Source of the DNA: Bacteroidales bacterium UBA3724
Lineage (GTDB): Bacteria; Bacteroidota; Bacteroidia; Bacteroidales; P3
DNA length: 9,699 nucleotides
Reading direction: 5' to 3'
Assembly (NCBI GenBank): GCA_002371315.1
Contig: DFHL01000076.1
Coordinates: forward strand, 13,797 to 23,495
The notes under the pieces are model-generated. The model did no database searches and was not told the origin of the DNA. It saw only the letters and a program-made list of their open reading frames with translations. This document shows positions 1 to 6,544 of this stretch, piece after piece (positions within the stretch are counted from its first letter, which is position 1; each line of letters opens with the position of its first letter). A program made the translations under genes and the position numbers.

Positions 1-40
1 TCACTTGTCACAGGTCACAGGTCACAATTCACAATATAAT
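1..40. repeat. Heptad repeat array, right arm of a truncated intergenic element
   Basis: Bases 1-35 are five consecutive 7-base units that all begin TCAC (TCACTTG, TCACAGG twice, TCACAAT twice), followed by ATAAT and then the TTG at 41. The same units in the same style make up the right arm of the element at 2464-2512, where they also run almost to the start codon of the next gene. I read this as the right arm of a fourth copy of the intergenic hairpin element, with its core and left arm lying outside the window. Because it is repeat DNA, the in-frame TTG at position 5 is unlikely to be a translation start. Its role is unknown. Confidence 0.7.
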
Positions 41-1486
41 TTGAATAATCAATACCAAAGTGCTTTGGAACAACTATTTGAAACTTGGGCTGGTGAACCC
101 TGCATCAGCAAGATACAACTGACAGCCAACGGCTCAAACCGATTGTATTACCGCCTTGAAGGTGCAACGAAGAAGTGCATTGCCGCCTATAATGCCAATG
201 TGCGCGAAAACGAGGCATTTTTCCACTTTGCAGAACAGCTGCGCCAGCGAGGCATCGACGTGCCTGAGGTCTATGCCGTCAGCGCCGACCGTACCACCTA
301 TCTGCAACAGGATCTGGGCAATACGACGCTCTATACCTACATCGCATCGCGCAAGACCAACGGTGTCGACGTTACCGACGCGATGCTGACGCTCTACAAG
401 CAGGCCATAGACAGGCTTATAGAACTGCAGCAACGCTGCGGCGATGTCGACTTCGGCCCCGCCTATCCGCGCCCGGCCTTCGACCAGCAGGCCATACAAT
501 GGGACCTCAACTATTTCAAGTACTACTTCCTGAGGCTTTTCCACATACCCTTCGACGAGCAGGCACTCGAAACCGATTTCCACATATTCACCGACTATCT
601 GCTTGACGGCGAAACGGAAACGTTCATCCATCGCGACTACCAGTCGCGCAACATTATGCTGGACGGCGACCGGCTGTACCTGATTGACTTTCAGGGAGCA
701 CGCAAAGGCGCTCCGCAATACGACCTCGCGTCGCTCCTCTACAGTTCCAAGTCCGACATCCCCGACGATATGCGCCAGCAGCTGCTGGACTACTATCTGC
801 AGCAGAAATATGGCGACCAGGCATCGACGAGCGCCGAAGCCAAAGGCTTCAGAGAGAAGTTCTTCGGCTATGTCCTCATCCGTATGATGCAGGCTATGGG
901 CGCTTACGGCTATCGGGGCATAATAGAAAAAAAAGAGCATTTTGTGAAGAGCATCCCCTTCGCAGTCCGCAATTTGCGCACAATAATCGGAACCGTACAG
1001 CTGCCGATAGAAATACCGACCTTGAGGAGCGTATGGAACGCCATAGTGCAGATGCCCGACTATTCGCAAAGCGACGACAAGCTGCTTGTGAGCGTCTTCA
1101 GCTTCTCATACCGCACCGGCATACCCTTCGACAAGAGCGGCAACGGCGGCGGATATGTCTTCGACTGCCGTGCGCTTCCCAATCCGGGACTGTACGACGA
1201 GTACCGTTCTCTGAACGGCCGTGATCAGGCAGTCATCGATTTCTTTGAGCAGCATCCCGAGACCGAGGCCTACCTCAGCTCGGTACGCGACATTGTGGGC
1301 CAGTCGGTCAAAAGCTACATCCAGAAAGGCTACACCCGGCTGATGGTCAATTTCGGATGCACCGGCGGCAGGCACCGTTCCGTCTACTGCGCCGAGCAGA
1401 CCGCACGCTACATCCGCGACAACTTCGACTGCCGAGTCTCGCTGCACCACTTGGAGCAAAGCAAACTGACAAAACCTGAAAGTTGA
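41..1486 (+). CDS. APH-like sugar/aminoglycoside kinase domain fused to RapZ C-terminal domain
   Basis: The protein is about 481 residues from TTG at 41. The frame is open to the left edge, and an earlier TTG at 5 lies in heptad repeat DNA, so I prefer 41; TTG at 65 is a further alternative. Residue numbers here count from 41. The N-terminal two thirds is an APH/choline-kinase type phosphotransferase: a glycine/serine-containing loop near residue 30 (ANGSNR), the catalytic motif HRDYQSRN (197-204) and the metal-binding DFQ (216-218, in place of DFG). After a linker, residues from about 347 match the RapZ/YvcJ C-terminal domain, ending in its hallmark GCTGGRHRSV (439-448). The P-loop ATPase half of classical RapZ is absent and is replaced by the kinase. 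In E. coli the RapZ C-domain binds small RNAs and senses glucosamine-6-phosphate. The kinase half resembles AmgK-type cell-wall amino-sugar kinases more than resistance enzymes. A role in amino-sugar recycling or sensing is inference. No nucleotidyltransferase partner follows it here. Confidence 0.85.
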   Translation: MNNQYQSALEQLFETWAGEPCISKIQLTANGSNRLYYRLEGATKKCIAAYNANVRENEAFFHFAEQLRQRGIDVPEVYAVSADRTTYLQQDLGNTTLYTYIASRKTNGVDVTDAMLTLYKQAIDRLIELQQRCGDVDFGPAYPRPAFDQQAIQWDLNYFKYYFLRLFHIPFDEQALETDFHIFTDYLLDGETETFIHRDYQSRNIMLDGDRLYLIDFQGARKGAPQYDLASLLYSSKSDIPDDMRQQLLDYYLQQKYGDQASTSAEAKGFREKFFGYVLIRMMQAMGAYGYRGIIEKKEHFVKSIPFAVRNLRTIIGTVQLPIEIPTLRSVWNAIVQMPDYSQSDDKLLVSVFSFSYRTGIPFDKSGNGGGYVFDCRALPNPGLYDEYRSLNGRDQAVIDFFEQHPETEAYLSSVRDIVGQSVKSYIQKGYTRLMVNFGCTGGRHRSVYCAEQTARYIRDNFDCRVSLHHLEQSKLTKPES

Positions 1487-1616
1487 ACAGCCAAAACATA
1501 AAAATATCCCTGCAAAATGTATGGCTCAATCCGGAAGCGAGCGGCTTTTGTAGGTTCGTAACGGGTTGTCAATTACGGCATTGGGAATGATGTGTATTTT
1601 TTTTCTCTATTACGGC

Positions 1617-1646
1617 TGTGCATTTTCATAAATATTCGTATATTTG
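1617..1646 (+). promoter_or_regulatory. Predicted Bacteroidota-type promoter for the gene at 1691
   Basis: TATATTTG at 1639-1646 fits the Bacteroides -7 consensus TAnnTTTG. Upstream, TGTG at 1617-1620 is a one-mismatch candidate for the -33 element TTTG, with an 18-base spacer, slightly short. Transcription would begin around 1651-1654 and give an AT-rich leader of roughly 40 bases ending in CCAATAAAA directly before the ATG. The surrounding gap (1487-1690) has no heptad repeats, no convincing small gene and no strong terminator. This is the clearest promoter in the window, and it marks the gene at 1691 as the start of a transcription unit. Confidence 0.6.
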
Positions 1647-1690
1647 CAAATTCAAATTTTGATAATTAAAACATAAAAATACCAATAAAA

Positions 1691-2416
1691 ATGAGCAAGA
1701 CTGGATCAATTATCCTTAAGAGTGTACTCGGTCTTTTGATCGTGTTCCTCGCCATTATGATTTTTCTCTGCGTAAACCGTCCGCAGCAGCGTGAGTCGGA
1801 TTTCTTCACCCGCCGTGACGCCTGTGGCGAAAGGCTTAAAGTCATCCGTACCCTCGAAGAGGCCCACAAGCAGGCCTATGGCACCTATTGCGGTAATTTC
1901 GACACACTTCTCCTGAACCTGCACAAACAGGAACAGCGTGTGATGAAGAAAGAAAAGGCCGAGAATGCCCCCGATTCGGTGTACGATATGCCTGAACTGG
2001 AAGCCATTCGCAAAGGCTGGATTGTTCAGAAAGAGGCTTTTGTTGTGCCACTGGACAAACTGCGCGAGGATGGCAAGCTTACGCTGACCGACGAGCAACT
2101 GGCCGATGTCATCTATGTTCCCTACACCCATAAGCAGACCAAGTTCACCCTCAAGGCCGACTCGGTTGCTGCATCTGTCTCGGGTGCTGGCGACAAGCTC
2201 CCCACTTTTGAGGCTTATGTGACGCTTGACGAACTCTATGCCGACTATATCAACGAAGAAAGCAAAGGCGGATTCCACAAATTCGTCGAGATTTTCACCG
2301 GCAGCGATGCCCAGTGGCTCATCAACAAAAAAGCCGACCTCAAGGATAAAGACAAATTCCTTGGCTGGAAAGTTGGTGACATTACGGCACCTGTAACCGA
2401 AGGCAACTTTGAGTAA
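1691..2416 (+). CDS. Membrane-anchored hypothetical protein with pilin-like N-terminal region
   Basis: The protein has 241 residues. The ATG at 1691 sits about 40 bases after a good promoter. One hydrophobic segment (residues 7-27) with Lys10 before it and Arg30 after it predicts a single N-terminal anchor with the rest in the periplasm. Residues 48-75 (RLKVIRTLEEAHKQAYGTYC and the following GNFDTLL) resemble the helix-then-turn region of type IV pilins and GspG-type pseudopilins, where a hydrophobic N-helix leads into a conserved G-x-Y and D-x-L. There is no prepilin peptidase site, so it is probably not a processed pilin. The remainder is acidic and basic mixed sequence with no catalytic motif I recognise; the end (GWKVGDITAPVTEGNFE) looks like a conserved tail, and I recall similar Bacteroidales proteins. 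It has two cysteines after the anchor (Cys45, Cys67) that could form a disulfide. The next gene, DUF3822, is 99 bases away behind a hairpin element. Function unknown. Confidence 0.85.
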   Translation: MSKTGSIILKSVLGLLIVFLAIMIFLCVNRPQQRESDFFTRRDACGERLKVIRTLEEAHKQAYGTYCGNFDTLLLNLHKQEQRVMKKEKAENAPDSVYDMPELEAIRKGWIVQKEAFVVPLDKLREDGKLTLTDEQLADVIYVPYTHKQTKFTLKADSVAASVSGAGDKLPTFEAYVTLDELYADYINEESKGGFHKFVEIFTGSDAQWLINKKADLKDKDKFLGWKVGDITAPVTEGNFE

Positions 2417-2423
2417 TCATTAA

Positions 2424-2515
2424 GTGACCTGTGAAGAGTGACCTGTGACACGAATTCGCTCGTATCACAGGTCACTAATCACAGGTCGCAATTTACAACT
2501 CACAATATACAATAG
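2424..2515. repeat. Heptad inverted-repeat element with GAC...ATC core (copy B)
   Basis: The left arm (2424-2451) is four 7-base units, each starting GTGA (GTGACCT, GTGAAGA, GTGACCT, GTGACAC). The core is GAC (2447-2449), ACGAATTCGCTCGT (2450-2463) and ATC (2464-2466). The right arm (2464-2512) is seven units, mostly of the form NTCACAN, degenerating towards the ATG at 2516. Bases 2424-2448 pair with 2465-2489 at 22 of 25 positions, so a transcript could form a long hairpin. It fills most of the 99-base gap between the pilin-like gene and DUF3822. No U-tract follows the stem, so a simple intrinsic terminator is not supported. It could end or protect the upstream transcript or act as leader structure for DUF3822. 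Confidence 0.8.
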
Positions 2516-3343
2516 ATGTCATACAAAATCAACACACTTATCGCTTCCGACAAAGACGTTGCCCAGTATGAAAAAAGATTGTCCATTTGCCTTCAGCCAA
2601 ATGGATTTTCTTTTTCGTTGACCGATTTGTTTGACGAACTGCTTGCCATAGGAGAGGTCCAGTGCGAGCTGGATGCTCCGATGCCGCAGTTGTTGGCCGA
2701 CATCAAGGGCGCCCTTTCCGAGGCCGGTATTCATACGTTCGGACTCAAAGAGGCCGAACTTGTCACAATCAGCAGGCAGTTTGTGTGGGTGCCACAGCAC
2801 CTCTATGATGAATCCAAGCAGCGTACCTATCTCGATGTGCTTTGCAAAGTGACTACGGGATACGGCATCTTTGCCGACCATAATGAAACAGTGAAAGCCT
2901 ATCTTGTTTTCAGCGCCGACAACAATGCTGTGTCCGCTTTCAAAATTGCAGTGCCCGGAATCAAGATCCGCTGCCAGCACAGCAAACTGGCCAACGGCAC
3001 CGCTGCCGAAATCAGCGACCTCAAGTCGCTGATGCTTGTCAATCTGCGTGGTAAAGAATCGGACTTTGCTGTCTTCTGCAACAAAAAGCTGCAAATCTCC
3101 AACACCTACGATTGCAACAACATAGACGAGACAGTCTATTTTGCGCTTAGTATCACGAAGCAGTTGCACCTTGAGGATACCCGCCTGACGGTTGCAGTAT
3201 GTGGAGACGTAGACCGGGACAAGTATGCGCTTTTCCGCGAGTATTTCCCGTCTATGGCACTGTATAACGGTCGCCTGTTGACTCTGACTGTTCCCGAAAT
3301 GCAGCATATTCACACCTATCGTCACGCCTTAATTCTTTCTTGA
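2516..3343 (+). CDS. DUF3822 family protein
   Basis: The protein has 275 residues, with ATG at 2516 directly after a heptad repeat array. I recognise it as DUF3822, a Bacteroidota family, from the N-terminal strand pattern RLSICLQPNGFSFSLTD (21-37), the mid-protein FVWVPQHLYDE (89-99) that leads into the second half, and the ISNTYDC...ETVYFALSITKQL block (194-217) followed by a VAVCGD strand (226-231). The family is described, as I recall, as having an actin/ASKHA-like two-lobed fold, but I see no clear ATP-binding phosphate loops, so enzymatic activity is doubtful. No signal peptide or membrane segment is visible, which suggests a cytoplasmic protein. Its stop is only 4 bases before rsmD, so the two are almost certainly co-transcribed and may work together. 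Its molecular role is not established. Confidence 0.88.
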   Translation: MSYKINTLIASDKDVAQYEKRLSICLQPNGFSFSLTDLFDELLAIGEVQCELDAPMPQLLADIKGALSEAGIHTFGLKEAELVTISRQFVWVPQHLYDESKQRTYLDVLCKVTTGYGIFADHNETVKAYLVFSADNNAVSAFKIAVPGIKIRCQHSKLANGTAAEISDLKSLMLVNLRGKESDFAVFCNKKLQISNTYDCNNIDETVYFALSITKQLHLEDTRLTVAVCGDVDRDKYALFREYFPSMALYNGRLLTLTVPEMQHIHTYRHALILS

Positions 3344-3347
3344 CATT

Positions 3348-3896
3348 ATGCGCATCATTGCCGGAACTCTGCGTGGCCGCCGATTGAACCCGCCTGCCAA
3401 CCTGCCTGTCCGCCCAACAACGGATATGGCACGCGAAAGCCTGTTCAACATCCTTAACAACTATGTTGACTATGAGGAGTGTTCAGTTCTGGACCTTTTT
3501 GCAGGAACAGGTGCTGTGAGTCTCGAGTTTGTGTCGCGCGGTGTCAAGGATGTTACGAGTATCGACATCAATAATGCGTGTACCGAATATATCAAGTCGG
3601 CTTCGCGCCAAATGAATATCGGCAATATCCACGTTGTTCGTGCCGATGTCTTCGACTTGCTGAAAAGAGCCTACAAGAAGTTCGACATCGTTTTTGCCGA
3701 TCCGCCATATGCTCTGCAGGATTTGCCCAATTTGCCGGATATCGTTTTTCAGAGCGACGTCCTTACCGAAGACGGAATATTCATCTTGGAGCACCCCAAA
3801 GAGTATTCTTTCGACACCAATCCGCATTTCTGGCAACACCGCGCCTACGGCAAAGTCAATTTCACATTCTTCGCGATGAAGATGGACGATGATTAA
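3348..3896 (+). CDS. rsmD: 16S rRNA (guanine(966)-N(2))-methyltransferase RsmD
   Basis: The protein has 182 residues, a normal length for RsmD. The enzyme methylates N2 of G966 in 16S rRNA of the small subunit using S-adenosylmethionine. The N-terminus MRIIAGTLRGRRL (1-13) and RPTTDMARESLFNIL (22-36) are RsmD signatures. The SAM-binding motif I is DLFAGTGAVSLE (49-60), SIDIN (71-75) is the acidic motif II loop, and DPPY (118-121) is the catalytic motif IV of amino-methyltransferases. The C-terminal strand ILEH...FTFFAMKM is also typical. Nothing is missing. ATG at 3348 follows the DUF3822 stop by 4 bases and fits the family's N-terminus exactly. A hairpin element follows the stop, separating this pair from purC. 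Confidence 0.96.
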   Translation: MRIIAGTLRGRRLNPPANLPVRPTTDMARESLFNILNNYVDYEECSVLDLFAGTGAVSLEFVSRGVKDVTSIDINNACTEYIKSASRQMNIGNIHVVRADVFDLLKRAYKKFDIVFADPPYALQDLPNLPDIVFQSDVLTEDGIFILEHPKEYSFDTNPHFWQHRAYGKVNFTFFAMKMDDD

Positions 3897-3902
3897 TTAA
3901 TA

Positions 3903-3974
3903 GTGAAAAGTGAAAAGTGACACGAGCGCGCTCGTATCTCAATTCACCAATCATAATTCCAATTATATATAAAG
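3903..3974. repeat. Heptad inverted-repeat element with GAC...ATC core (copy A)
   Basis: The left arm (3903-3923) is three 7-base units, GTGAAAA twice then GTGACAC. The core is GAC (3919-3921), the perfect palindrome ACGAGCGCGCTCGT (3922-3935) and ATC (3936-3938). The right arm (3936-3970) is five increasingly degenerate units, beginning ATCTCAA and TTCACCA, and ends 4 bases before the purC ATG. Bases 3910-3928 pair with 3929-3947 with four mismatches. The element occupies nearly the whole 78-base gap between rsmD and purC. I see no good TAnnTTTG promoter in the gap, so how purC is transcribed is unclear: either from rsmD through this hairpin or from a promoter I cannot recognise. Confidence 0.8.
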
Positions 3975-4922
3975 ATGCAAGCAATAGTAAAAACCAATTT
4001 TAGTTTTCCCAAACAAAAAAGCCTCTATGTAGGCAAGGTTCGTGATGTATACAACATCGACGACAAATATATGGCTATGGTTGTCAGCGACCGTATTTCG
4101 GCATTCGATGTCGTCTTGCCGAAGGGTATTCCTTTCAAGGGACAGGTCCTTAACCAGATAGCTGCCAAATTCCTTGATGCCACTGCCGATATCGTTCCCA
4201 ATTGGAAACTTGCCACCCCAGACCCGATGGTCACTGTCGGACTGAAGTGCGAAGGTTTTCGCGTCGAGATGATTGTGCGTGGCTACCTGGCAGGCTCTGC
4301 CTGGCGCGAATACAAGGCCGGCAACCGTACGCTGTGTGGCATCACGCTTCCCGAAGGAATGGTCGAAAACCAGAAGTTCCCGACACCTATCGTAACCCCG
4401 ACCACCAAGGCCGACGAAGGTCACGACGAAAATATCTCGCGCGAAGAGATTATCCGCACAGGTCTTGTCTCGAAAGAGGATTATGATATGCTTGAGAAAT
4501 ACTCGCTTCAGCTCTTCCAGCGCGGAACCGAAATCGCTGCCAGCAAGGGCCTTATCCTTGTCGACACCAAGTACGAGTTCGGCAAGCGCGACGGCAAGAT
4601 CTATCTTATTGACGAAATCCATACGCCCGACTCGTCGCGCTATTTCTATGCCGACGGCTACGAGGAGCGTCAGGCCAAGGGCGAACATCAGCGCCAGCTC
4701 AGCAAAGAGTTTGTCCGTGAGTGGCTTATGGAGAACGGATTCCAGGGCAAAGAGGGACAGAAAGTGCCCGAGATGACCGACGAAATCGTCAATTCCATCA
4801 CTGACCGCTACATTGAGCTGTACGAGCACATCACCGGCGAGAAGTTCGTCAAAGCCGACGACTGCACCGATGTTGAAGCACGTATAGAAAAGAATGTGAC
4901 CGACTGCCTTGCCAAGCTATGA
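3975..4922 (+). CDS. purC: Phosphoribosylaminoimidazole-succinocarboxamide synthase (SAICAR synthase)
   Basis: The protein has 315 residues. It catalyses the ATP-dependent joining of aspartate to carboxyaminoimidazole ribonucleotide in de novo purine synthesis, in the cytoplasm. Visible signatures are GKVRDVY (20-26, phosphate/ATP loop), SDRISAFDVVLP (38-49), RGYLAGSAWREY (102-113, the first SAICAR synthetase signature), LILVDTKYEFG (193-203, the second) and DEIHTPDSSRYF (213-224). The length and these inserts match the longer form found in Bacteroidales and yeast Ade1, rather than the roughly 237-residue E. coli type. ATG at 3975 gives the expected N-terminus. The stop overlaps the start of the transporter gene in ATGA, so translation of the two is probably coupled. 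Confidence 0.97.
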   Translation: MQAIVKTNFSFPKQKSLYVGKVRDVYNIDDKYMAMVVSDRISAFDVVLPKGIPFKGQVLNQIAAKFLDATADIVPNWKLATPDPMVTVGLKCEGFRVEMIVRGYLAGSAWREYKAGNRTLCGITLPEGMVENQKFPTPIVTPTTKADEGHDENISREEIIRTGLVSKEDYDMLEKYSLQLFQRGTEIAASKGLILVDTKYEFGKRDGKIYLIDEIHTPDSSRYFYADGYEERQAKGEHQRQLSKEFVREWLMENGFQGKEGQKVPEMTDEIVNSITDRYIELYEHITGEKFVKADDCTDVEARIEKNVTDCLAKL

Positions 4923-6529
4923 AGCGCATTCCGCACACATTCACCATTGTTTTCTTTCTGATACTTTTCGCCGCCCTGCTCACTTGGATTGTCCCGGGCG
5001 GCGAATTCGTCAGAGAGTCCTTCGATGTCGCCAACGCCGACGGCAGCGTGTCGCAGCGCGAAGTGGTTAAAGGCGACTCGTTCCATTTTGTCGACCGCCA
5101 GCCGCAAACCTGGCAGGTCTTCTCGTCGCTCTTCTCCGGTTTCTGCGACAAGGCCGACATCATCATCTTCATCCTTATGGTGGGCGGCGCTTTCTGGATA
5201 CTCAACAACAGCCACGCAATCGATATCGGCGTAATGGCCTTTTTGCGCAGAGTCCAGCGGCTCAACCGCTACCGCCTGTTTCGGAAAATAGGTGTCGAAA
5301 ACGTTATCATATCGTTGATAATGATAATGTTCAGCCTTTTTGGTGCCGTGTTTGGTATGAGCGAGGAGACGATAGCTTTCGTCGTCATTTTCGTTCCGCT
5401 GGCCATCTCGATGGGCTACGACTCGATTGTTGGTGTGTGTATGTGCTATATGGCGGCACACATAGGCTTCGCCGGCGCGATGCTCAATCCTTTCACTATC
5501 GGTATTGCGCAGGGCATCGCCGGCCTGCCGCTCTTTTCAGGCCTCGAGTATCGCTTCTTCTGCTGGATTGTTCTTACTGCCATAGGAATCGTCTTTGTGC
5601 TGCTGTATGCCAAACGTGTGAAAAATCATCCTGAAAAATCTCCCGTCCACAAGCTTGACGACTATTGGCGCGGCCGGACGCAGCAGCAGGCCGATTCTCC
5701 CGTAGTCTACCATACGCCCCGCATAGCCTGGATTGTCTATTTCCTTGTCGGAGCCGCTTTGGTCTGGTGTGCTGTGCGTTATCCGCTGACATCCATCACC
5801 ATCGGCAGTGGCAGCTCGGAACTGTGCCTAATGCCCGTTCTTGCCGGTCTGTTCCTCGTGACTGGATTTGTCGCCCTACGCAAGTCGGTCCATTTCTTTA
5901 TCCTCGATCTGCTCATTTTCACCATTTTCTATCTGGTTGTCGGCGTGCTTGGCTACGACTGGTATGTTATGGAGATTTCGGCGCTGTTCCTGGCTATGGG
6001 ACTCCTCTCGGGCATTGCCGACAGTCAGAGTGCCGACGACATCGCCAAGCTTTTCCTTGCCGGATGCAAGGATATCCTTTCGGCTGCCCTCGTCGTCGGT
6101 CTGGCCAGCGGCATAATCTTCATTCTCCGCGATGGCAAGGTCATCGACACAATCCTCTACGGATTGACGCAGTCGTTGTCAAGGGCGGGTGAGATGACCT
6201 CGATGGGGGTGATGTACGTCTTCCAGACGCTGCTCAATATCATTATGCCGTCGGGCTCCGCCAAGGCAGCGCTCACTATGCCTATTATGACACAGTTTGC
6301 CGACCTTACCGACATCTCGCGCCAGGCTGTGGTGCTTGCGTTCCAGTTCGGCGACGGATTCACCAATATGCTGACGCCCACGTCGGGAGTGCTGATCGGT
6401 TGCCTCGGCGTCGCCAAAATACCATACGCCACTTGGCTCAAGTGGGTGTGGAAATTCATCCTCTTCCTTATCGTTGTCGGGTTCGTCCTTATCGTCCCGA
6501 CGCTCTTCTTCCAGTTCCCCGGTTTTTGA
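4919..6529 (+). CDS. YfcC-family membrane transporter (C4-dicarboxylate/arginine carrier-like)
   Basis: The protein has 536 residues with about a dozen hydrophobic segments, for the inner membrane. The start KRIPHTFTIVFF...LLTWIVPGGEF (2-30) is the characteristic opening of the YfcC family. The two half-repeats each carry polar re-entrant motifs expected of the ion-transporter superfamily: GMSEET (146-151) and NPFTIGIAQGIAGLPLFSG (190-208) in the first, MPSGSAKAAL (443-452) and FGDGFTNMLTPTSG (477-490) in the second. It is slightly longer than the roughly 460-510 residues I expect, mainly through the external loop after the first segment (about 30-65) and a basic cytoplasmic loop (231-268). 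YfcC relatives are variously annotated as dicarboxylate carriers or basic amino-acid antiporters; the substrate cannot be read from the sequence. It overlaps purC by 4 bases and precedes a secreted peptidase by 15, which makes an amino acid or peptide substrate plausible but unproven. Confidence 0.88.
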   Translation: MKRIPHTFTIVFFLILFAALLTWIVPGGEFVRESFDVANADGSVSQREVVKGDSFHFVDRQPQTWQVFSSLFSGFCDKADIIIFILMVGGAFWILNNSHAIDIGVMAFLRRVQRLNRYRLFRKIGVENVIISLIMIMFSLFGAVFGMSEETIAFVVIFVPLAISMGYDSIVGVCMCYMAAHIGFAGAMLNPFTIGIAQGIAGLPLFSGLEYRFFCWIVLTAIGIVFVLLYAKRVKNHPEKSPVHKLDDYWRGRTQQQADSPVVYHTPRIAWIVYFLVGAALVWCAVRYPLTSITIGSGSSELCLMPVLAGLFLVTGFVALRKSVHFFILDLLIFTIFYLVVGVLGYDWYVMEISALFLAMGLLSGIADSQSADDIAKLFLAGCKDILSAALVVGLASGIIFILRDGKVIDTILYGLTQSLSRAGEMTSMGVMYVFQTLLNIIMPSGSAKAALTMPIMTQFADLTDISRQAVVLAFQFGDGFTNMLTPTSGVLIGCLGVAKIPYATWLKWVWKFILFLIVVGFVLIVPTLFFQFPGF

Positions 6530-6544
6530 AAATCAATAGGTATT

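Noticed and set aside
1..40. CRISPR array or VNTR with spacers
   Set aside because: Units are 7 bases, contiguous and without unique spacers, and no cas genes are present.
134..1069. 311-codon open frame on the minus strand under the kinase/RapZ-C gene
   Set aside because: The plus-strand frame has unmistakable kinase and RapZ motifs; the antisense frame shows no recognisable domain and is explained by codon bias.
41..1486. Aminoglycoside-resistance phosphotransferase
   Set aside because: Only the general kinase fold is shared; the fused RapZ C-domain and the chromosomal setting point to a metabolic role.
1523..1549. Intrinsic terminator after the kinase/RapZ-C gene (GCTC...GAGC then GGCTTTTG)
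   Set aside because: Only four base pairs with an 11-base loop and a run of four T; too weak to call.
1493..1681. 14-base direct repeat AAAACATAAAAATA at 1493-1506 and 1668-1681
   Set aside because: Very AT-rich, and only two copies; chance similarity is likely and there is no sign of an insertion between them.
2424..2515. Miniature transposable element (MITE)
   Set aside because: No flanking target-site duplication is seen, the arms are made of short units, and the unit differs by locus, which does not fit copies of one transposing sequence.
2519..3325. 268-codon minus-strand frame under the DUF3822 gene
   Set aside because: It almost exactly mirrors a recognised family member; its translation has no family motif, and it has no promoter or neighbour in that direction.
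3963..4829. 288-codon minus-strand frame under purC
   Set aside because: PurC is complete and certain on the plus strand; the antisense product has low complexity and no known motif.
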